Of a stretch of 64,000 nucleotides of DNA, positions 54,306 to 63,300 are shown in pieces. The DNA is from Stappia indica. GTDB taxonomy: Bacteria; Pseudomonadota; Alphaproteobacteria; Rhizobiales; Stappiaceae. The stretch spans positions 62,001 to 126,000 of the forward strand of contig NZ_MBQE01000004.1 of NCBI RefSeq assembly GCF_001696535.1, read 5' to 3'. The notes under the pieces are model-generated. The model did not search any database. It worked only from the letters and a program-made list of their open reading frames with translations, and was not told the origin of the DNA. Made by a program: the position numbers and the translations under genes. Within the stretch, counting starts at the first letter, position 1. The number at the start of each line of letters is the position of its first letter.

Positions 54306-57300
54306 CCGACGACCGGCGGCCCGAGGACCTGAAGGCGCGCATGGCGCGGCAGCTCGAACAGGAGCTGGTCGAGCGCGCCCGTGCGCGCGCCGCCTCGCGC
54401 CGGCCGGAGCCTGAGGGGGCGAGCGCGCCGTCCGCGCCGGCACCGCTGTCCGCCCGGCTTGCCGAAGACGTGCACCGGCTGGCCTCCGAGGCCTTGCGCA
54501 TCCCGCAGGACAAGCTCGATCCGACGGAAAACCTCGCCAATCTCGGCATCGACTCCATCGCGATCACCGAGGTGATGGCGCGCATCTCCCGCCATTTCGC
54601 GATCACCGTCGCGCCGACGACCTTCTTCGAGGCAAAGCATCTCGACGATCTGGCGGCGATCCTGCTGGCCCGCTACGGCAAGGCGGTGGAAGCCTCCTAT
54701 GCCGCCCGCGTGCCCGAGCCGGCGCCGTCCCAGCCGGCTTCGACGGTCGCCCCGCCGCACTCGCCTCCGACGGCCGGCACCGATGGGGGCACCGATGTGC
54801 CGGAGGCATGGCTCGCCCGCCACCGCGCCTTTGCAAAGGGGCAGGGGATCGCACGCGTCGGCGAAGCGGCGCGGCCCGTCCAGCAGCCTCTGGCGACCGC
54901 GACCGAGGAGCATGTGCCCATCGCGGTGATCTCGATGGAGGGGCGCTTTCCGCAAAGCCCGGATCTCGAGACCTTCGCCGTGCATCTGGCGGCCGGGGAT
55001 GACTGCATTGAGGAAGTGCCGGCGGACCGCTGGGACTGGCGGGCCGTCCATGGCGATCCGAAGAAGGGGCCTTTCACGGATGTGAAATACGGCGGGTTCA
55101 CGCCGGGGCACGACCTGTTCGATGCTGCCTTCTTCAACATCTCGCCGCGCGAAGCCGAGCTGATGGACCCTCAGCACCGGCTGTTCATGGAATGTGTCTG
55201 GAGCCTGATCGAGAAGGCCGGCCATGCACCCGGCTCGCTTGCCGGGCGCAAGGTCGGGCTGTTCCTGGGCATCAACCTGCTCGACTACACCGACATGGTG
55301 AACCGGGCCGGCATCATGGATGCCCAGCAGCTGACCGGCCTCGGCCACGCCTTCTGCCCCAACCGTCTGTCCTTCCTGCTCGACATTCACGGACCGAGCT
55401 CGGTCGTCGACACAGCGTGCTCCAGCTCGCTCGTGGCGATCCACCGCGCGATCATGAGCATCCGCCATGAAGGCTGCGAGATGGCGATTGCCGGCGGCTC
55501 GAACCTGATGCTGTCGCCGATGCAGCACATCATGTTCTCGCAGGTCGGGATGATCACCCCCGACGGGCGCTGCAAGACCTTCTCCGCCGATGCGAACGGC
55601 TATGCCCGTGCCGATGGCGTCGGCGCGGTGCTCTTGAAGCGGCTCGACGCCGCCGAGCGCGACGGCGACCCGATCCTCGGCGTCATCCGTGCGTCCGTTG
55701 AACATCACGGCGGCGGGGCGACATCGCTGACCGCGCCGAACCCGAAGGCCCAGGCGCGTCTGGTGGCGGAGGCGCATCGCCTTGCCGGCATCGATCCGCG
55801 CAGCATCAGCCTGATCGAGTGCCACGGGACCGGCACGCCGCTCGGCGATCCGGTCGAGGTGGAGGGGCTGAAGACCGCCTTCGCCGAGCTTTATCGCGAG
55901 CAGGGCTTGCCTGCGCCTGATGTCCCGCATATCGGCCTCGGCTCGGTCAAGTCGAACATTGGACACGCGGAAACCGCGGCCGGCGTTGCAGGGTTGATCA
56001 AGGTGCTGCTGGCCATGCGGGCCGGTACGCTGTTCCGCACGCTCCATTGCGAGGAGCCGAACCCGCTGCTGGAGCTGGAGGGCAGTCCCTTCTATCTGCT
56101 GCGGGCCGCGCGACACTGGGATCGTCCGGTCGTCGACGGGATCGAGCAGCCGCGCCGCGCCGGGCTCAGCTCCTTCGGCGCGGGCGGAGCGAATGTCCAC
56201 ATGGTGATCGAGGAATATCGCGGGCCGCAGCCTGTGCCGGCACCCGTCTCGTCTCCAATGATCGTGCCGCTGTCGGCCCGCACGCCGGACGCGCTGGCAG
56301 ATGTACTCCGTCGCCTGCGGCCGCATGTGGCCGGCTCGGATCTCGGCGATCTTGCCTGGACGTTGCAGGTCGGGCGCGACGCGATGCGTGAGCGGATCGC
56401 CTTCGTCGCCCGCGATGCCGAGGATCTCCTGCGCCAGATGGATGCCGTGCTGGCGGGTGCGGATGGCGACGCGCTTCGCGGCACGGTTCCGCGCGGCCGG
56501 CGCGCCGACACAGCATTGCTCGATCCCATCGGCCGAGACCCGCCCGATGTTGCGCGTGCCTGGGTCGGCGGCGCCGACGTCGACTGGCCTCGGCTGCACG
56601 CAGGCACGGTGCGTCGGCGCCTCGCGCTCCCGTCCTATCCGTTCCAGCGCAAGCGCTACTGGTTGCCGCTGCAAGCCGCTCCGGCGGCGCCTGCATCCGG
56701 TCTTTCACCGAGCCAGGTTGATGCCGGCACGTTCGAGATCGACCTGACGGGGCGCGAGTTCTTCCTCGCCGACCACCGGATCGGCGGGCGGACGGTGCTG
56801 CCCGGTGTCGCCTATCTGGAACTGGTGCGGGCAGCGACCGCGAAGGCGAGGATCGGACAGCCGCTCTTGCGCCAGGTCGTCTGGATGAGCCCGCTTGCCG
56901 TGGAAAGCCCGGTTCGCGTGCGGGTCGTCTTCACGCAGGCCGCCGATGGTGCGCGCCGCGCCGAGGTGCTGAGCGTTGCGGCCGGCGAGGAGCCGCGCCT
57001 GCATGCGCAGATGCTGGTAGCGGACGCCGTCGCAACGGCCCCTGCGGCGGTTGATCTGGCGGCCTTGAAGCTGGCGCATCCGCGCGCGATCCCGGCGGAC
57101 GGGGTCTATTCCGCGTTCGATGACATGGGCCTCGTCTATGGGCCAGGCCACAGGGCGATCGCCTCTCTTGCCCTTGGACCCGGCGCGGATGGCGAACGCT
57201 CGGTGCTTGCCCGCCTTCGCCTACCGGAGGCGATAGCCGCGACGGCCAAAGCCTATGCTCTGCATCCCAGCCTGATGGATGGGGCGTTCCAGGCGGCCAT

Positions 57301-60300
57301 CGGCCTTGTCCTTGAGGAGGACGGGACCGCGCCGAAAGGGGCTGCGCTCCCCTTCGCCATTGAGGCCGTCGAGATCTTCGGGCCGCTGGAAACGGATCTT
57401 TGGGTACATATCCAGCCGCGCCCCGCGTCCGGCGGCGATCCCCGCACGCGGCGCATGGACCTCCTGTTGCTGGACGATGCCGGAAACGCACGCGTGGCCC
57501 TGCGCGGTTTCGCGACCCGCAGCTATGTCGAGGCGCCGCCTCAGGACACGCCGTGCTTCGTGCCGGTGTGGCGTCCGGTGGAGGGGCAGGGTGCAGCGGA
57601 TCGGCCCGGCCGGCACCTCGTGCTCGTCGCACCGGATGCCGTCAAACGCGATGGCCTTGCGCCGCATCTTGCCGGTGCCGAAGTGATCGAGCTTGCGGGC
57701 GATCCCGCTGGGGATCCTGCGGCGCGGTTCGAGGCAGCGGCGCTGCAGCTTCTCGATGTGCTGAAGGCGCAGTCCGGACGCGCGCTGGTGCAGGTGGTTG
57801 TACCAGGCGGGGAGGGGCGGCAGGCGCTCTCCGGCCTCGTCGGTCTGCTGCGCAGCGCCGCGCGCGAGCAGGCCGGGCTGGCTGGCCAGCTGATTGCGCT
57901 GGAGCCGGGTCTCGATGCGGCGTCGGTCGCCGCGCACCTCCTGCAGGCGGCCTGCCATCTTCCGCTCGACCGCTTCCGCCTTGGGCCGGGTGGCCTTGAG
58001 GCTGAAACCTGGGAAGAGCTTGGCGAGGAGACGCGCAGCTCGCGCGGCGAGGGGGCGCTGCCGCTTCGCGATGGCGGCGTCTATCTGATAACCGGTGGAA
58101 CCGGCGGTCTCGGCCGGCATCTGGCGCGGGCGATCCTGGCCTCGGCTCCGGGTGCGAAGGTGGTGCTTGCCGGTCGCCGCGCCGCCGCGGCGCTTGGCGG
58201 GGACGGGCTGTCCTATGCGGTGGCGGACCTGTCCGACGCACAGTCGGCGCAGGTACTGGTCGACGGCATCCGCGCGCGGCACGGCCGCCTCGACGGCGTG
58301 TTCCATGCTGCCGGAGTGCTGCGCGACGAGGCGCTGCACAGGAAGACGGCGAGGCAGTTGCGGGAGGTCTTCGCGCCGAAGGTGCGAGGCCTCGTCAATC
58401 TCGACCGCGCCCTGGGCACGGCTCCTCTCGACTTCCTGGTTCTCTTCTCGTCGATCTCCGGCGTCTGGGGCAATCCCGGCCAGGCCGACTATGGCGCGGC
58501 AAACGGCTTCCTCGACGGTTTTGCCGAGGATCGCGAGGCACGGCGCCGGCGCGGCGCGTGTCAGGGCCGCACGCTGTCCATCGCCTGGCCGTTGTGGCGG
58601 GACGGGGGCATGGGCATGGATGCCGCCACCGGGGCCCTGATGCGCCGGACCACCGGTCTCGTGCCGCTGGAAACCGCCGCCGGCGTCAACGTGCTGGCGG
58701 CCCTGCTGGCCGACGAGATCGCGCCGGGCGCCGCCCGCGTGCTGGTCACGGCAGGCGAACGCGAGCGCATCCGCGATCTCGTTGCCCGCATCGCTTCTCG
58801 CCCGCCGGCAAGGGTTGAGAACGCACCAAAGCATGCCGGCACCCCAAGGATCGACACGGGCGATCTGCGGCAGCGGGTCCTGCGTGCGGTCTCCGAGGAG
58901 GCCGGTGCGATCCTCAAGGTCGCGCTCGACGATCTCGACCCGGATGTGGAGCTGACCGAATACGGCTTCGATTCCATCAGCTTCACCCAGTTCGCCAATC
59001 GGCTGAACGACCGCTTCGGCCTCGATCTGACGCCGACCCTGTTCTTCGAGCATCCCGTGCTGGAGACGCTCGCGGAGCATCTGGCGGATCGTCATCCCGA
59101 GGCGATGGTCGCCGTTCTGGGCGGTGCACCGGCGCCGCAAGCCGAGGGGCCTGTTGTCCCAACGGTTCCCGCGCCTGTGCCTGCGACCATCTCTCGTCCT
59201 TCTGTTGCTCCGGATGCGGCCTCCGGCGCCATTGCCATCATCGGCATGAGCGGCATCTTCCCCGGCGCCCCGGATGTCGCCTCCTTCTGGCAGAACCTCG
59301 TCGAGGGTCGCGATAGCATTTCCGAGGTGCCGGCCGAGCGCTGGGACTGGCGCGACTGGTGGGGCGATCCTCAGCGAGAGCCCGGCCGCACCAATGTGAA
59401 ATGGGGCGGCTTTATCGGCGAGCGGCTGGCGGAGTTCGACGCCGCCTTCTTCGGTATTTCCGCGCCCGAAGCCCGCATGATCGACCCGCAGCAGCGGCTG
59501 TTGCTGACCGAGGCCTGGCGGGTGATGGAGGACGCCGGTTACGCGCCCTCGCATCTTGCCGGCTCCCGCACCGGCGTCTTCCTCGGCACGGCGGACACAG
59601 GCTACAGCCGTCTGGTCGCGGCGTCCGGCAGCGGCGTCGAAGGCTACTCGATGACCGGTCTTGCGCCTTCGCTCGGGCCCAACCGGATCAGCTACTACTA
59701 CGATTTCCATGGCCCCAGCGTTGCCGTGGAAACCGCCTGTTCCAGTGCGTTGGTCGCCGTCCACCGCGCGGTCGAGGCGATCCGCTCCGGCCACTGCGAT
59801 GCGGCGATTGCCGGCGGCATCAACGCCCTGCTGCTGCCGGAAGCCTTTGTCGGATTCTCGCGTGCGGGCATGCTGTCGCCCGACGGGCGCTCCAAGCCGT
59901 TTTCCGATGCGGCCAACGGCTACGCGCGCGGCGAGGGCGTCGGCCTCGTGTTCCTCAAGCCGCTGGAGACGGCCGAACGCGACGGCGACGACATCATTGC
60001 CGTGATCCGCGCCTCGGCGGAAAACCACGGCGGCCATGCGGCGTCCCTGACCGCGCCCAACCCGAAAGCGCAGGCAGAGCTGCTGCGCAGCGCCTATCGC
60101 GCCGCCGGTTTCGATCCGCGCACCGTTGGCTATATCGAGGCGCACGGCACCGGCACGCCGCTCGGCGATCCGATCGAGGTCGAGGCGCTGTCCGCCGCCT
60201 TTGCCGATCTCGCGCGAGAGGCGGAAGCGCGCTTCGGCGCAGGCGCCGCGCCGTCCTGCGGGATCGGCTCGGTCAAGTCGAACATCGGCCATCTGGAGCT

Positions 60301-63300
60301 CGCCGCCGGCATTGCCGGGCTGATCAAGGTGCTGCTGCAGATCCGGCACGGAAAGATGGCCGCGACGCTCCATTGCGACCGGCTGAACCCCTATCTCAAG
60401 CTGGAGGGCAGCCCGTTCTTCGTCGTGCGCGAGGCGCGCGAATGGCCTCGCGCCCGCGACGCGTCGGGCCGCGAGCTGCCGCGCCGGGCGGGCGTCAGTT
60501 CCTTCGGCTTCGGCGGCAGCAACGCCCATGTCGTTCTGGAAGAGCACGTCGGCGCACAGGCCGCCCTGCCGACGGAGGCCGGCGGGCTGGCCGTCTTGGT
60601 CCTCTCCGCCCGCAGCGAGGACCAGCTGCGGACGATGGCCAGCGATCTGCGCCGCTATCTCGACGAGGCGGGAGAGGCGGTATCGCTGGCCGATGTCGCG
60701 CACACGCTGCAGGTGGCGCGCGATGCCATGGAGCACCGCCTGGCCTTCGTCGCCAGCGGACGCAGCGAAGCGCTCAAGCGGCTCGGTGCTTTCCTTGCCG
60801 GCGAGGAGGTGGGCGGGCTGCATCTCGGCCGGGTGCGGGCGAACCGTGCCGTCATTTCGGTGCTGGAAGGCGATGCCGACCTCCGGCAGGCGGCGGCCGG
60901 CCTCGTCTCGCGCGGTCGTCATGACGAGCTGCTGGCGCTTTGGGTGCGCGGTCTCGATGTGGACTGGAGGCAGCTTCCCGGCAGCGCGGGACGCAGGCGC
61001 GTGCGGCTTCCGGGCTATCCCTTCGCCCGCACGCGTCACTGGGTGCGCGGCGGCGAAGCCGCGCCGGCAAGGTCCGCAAGCCTGGTCCTCGATGGGAGCG
61101 AGAGCTTTCTGCGCGATCATCTTGTCGGCGGCCGCAAGGTGCTGCCGGGTGTCGTTCAGTTCGAACTTGTGCGGGCCGAGCTGGAGCGGCGCGGGTTTGC
61201 GGGCCTGCCGCTGGAATTCACCGGGCATGTCTGGTCGCGTCCGGTCGCCGTCGACGGGGCGCCCGTGCGGCTAGAGGTCGAGTTGGGCGAGGCCGGCGAC
61301 AGCTACCGTATCCTGACCTTTGGCCGTGAGGGCCGGCAGGTGCATGGCGAGGGCCGCGTTCGCGCCGCGCCGGACGCCGCGCTGCCGCCGGTCGATCTCG
61401 ACGCCCTGCGCAGGGGCGTGCCTGGAACGGTCGATCCGTCCGGGCTCTATGCGCGGTTCGCGGCGCTGGGTCTTGGTTACGGGCCCGCCCACCGGCCGAT
61501 CACCAGCCTTGCAACCGGCAATGGCTACGTGCTTGCGCGGCTCGAGCTTCCGGCAGCTGCGACGGACGGCATGGCCTTGCATCCTTCGATGCTGGACGGC
61601 GCGCTGCAATCGCTACTGTCGCTGCCCGCGGACGACGAGGCCGCGCTCGCCGTTCCCTACGCTCTGCGCCGTCTTGTCGTGATCGGTCCGACGGAGCCTG
61701 TGATGTGGGCGGTCGGCGAACGGGACGGGGCGACGCATACCGTGCGCCTGTGCGACCAGGCAGGCCGTGTTCTTGCGCTTTTCGAGGGATTTTCCGCCCG
61801 CACGGTCAGTCCGCCGCCGGCTGGTCGGTCGTCGGTGGAGGAGGCGCCTTCCGTGCGGCCGGCCGAGGTATCTGCGGCGGTTCTAGACCGCGTGACCGCA
61901 ATCGCCGCGCGCGTTCTGGAGGTCGAACCGTCCGCCCTCGACACGGAGATGGAACTCGGCGAATTCGGTTTCGATTCCATCACGATGACCGGCTTTGCCG
62001 CCGCCATCAACGACGAGCTCGACCTCTCGCTGACACCGGCGGATTTCTTTGAGTTCGCAACGCTGGCGCGCCTCGCGCGGCATGTCGCGGGTCTGGTCAG
62101 TCCCGAACTCGTCGCTGCGCCGACGCTTGCAGACCCGCAGCCCGCTGTTGCGGATCCGCCGCCCGTGGTCGACGCGCCGCGTCCTGCCTCAGACGACGCC
62201 TTTGCCGCAGACGACCCGGTCGTCATCGTTGGCCTGAGCTGCACCTTCCCGATGGCGCGCAACGCTGATGCCTTCTGGCATAACCTCGTTGAGGGTCGCG
62301 ACTGTATCACCCGCATTCCGCCCGACCGCTGGGACTGGCGCGCCATCGACGGCGACCCCAGGGAGGAACCGGGCCGCACCAACATCCATTGGGGCGGCTT
62401 CATCGACGGCGTGTTCGAGTTCGACCCGCTGTTCTTCGGCATCTCGCCGCGCGAAGCCCGGCTCATGGATCCGCAGCAGCGGCTGATGATGATGCATGCC
62501 TGGAACGCCATCGAGGATGCCGGCCACGCGCCGGGCGATCTCGCCGGGCGCAAGGTCGGCATCTTCGTCGGCACTTCCACCAGCGGTTATCGCGATCTGG
62601 TGGCGGGCGACACGGGTGGAGACGGCTACGTGGCGACAGGCGCGGTGGCGTCCGTCGGGCCCAACCGCATCAGCTATTTCCTCGATCTGCACGGGCCGAG
62701 CGAGCCGGTCGAGACGGCCTGTTCCAGCTCGCTCGTCGCCCTGCATCGCGCAGTGCGCTCGATCCGCGACGGCGATTGCGAGATGGCGCTGGTCGGCGGG
62801 GTGAACACCATCGTCACGCCGGAAGCGCATATCAATTTCGCCAAGGCCGGCATGCTCGCGCCGGACGGGCGCTGCAAGACCTTCTCGGCGCAAGCCAACG
62901 GCTATGTGCGCGGCGAAGGCGCGGGCATGGTCCTCCTCCGTCGCCTCTCCGATGCGTTGCGCGACGGCGACCCGATCCTCGCGGTCATCCGCGGGACGGC
63001 GGTCAACCATGGCGGCCGTGCCAACTCGCTGACCGCACCGAACACGCAGGCGCAGGCCGATCTGCTCCGCGCGGCCTATCGGGACGCCGGCATCGACCCG
63101 TCGACCGTCGGCTATGTCGAGGCGCACGGCACGGGAACTGCCCTCGGCGATCCGGTGGAGATCAACGCGCTGAAGGCGGTCTTTGCCGGCGAGCGTGCGC
63201 AGGGCTCCTGCGGCATCGGCTCGGTGAAGACCAATATCGGCCATCTGGAACTTGCCGCCGGCATCGCAGGCCTCGCCAAGGTGCTGCTGCAGATGCGGCA

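Noticed and set aside
57221-61228. Minus-strand open frame of 1335 codons opposite PKS2, and similar ones at 48805-52113, 44488-47622 and 41206-44454
   Set aside because: All lie exactly opposite PKS domains, lack known motifs and have the Arg/His/Asp-rich look of antisense frames in GC-rich DNA.
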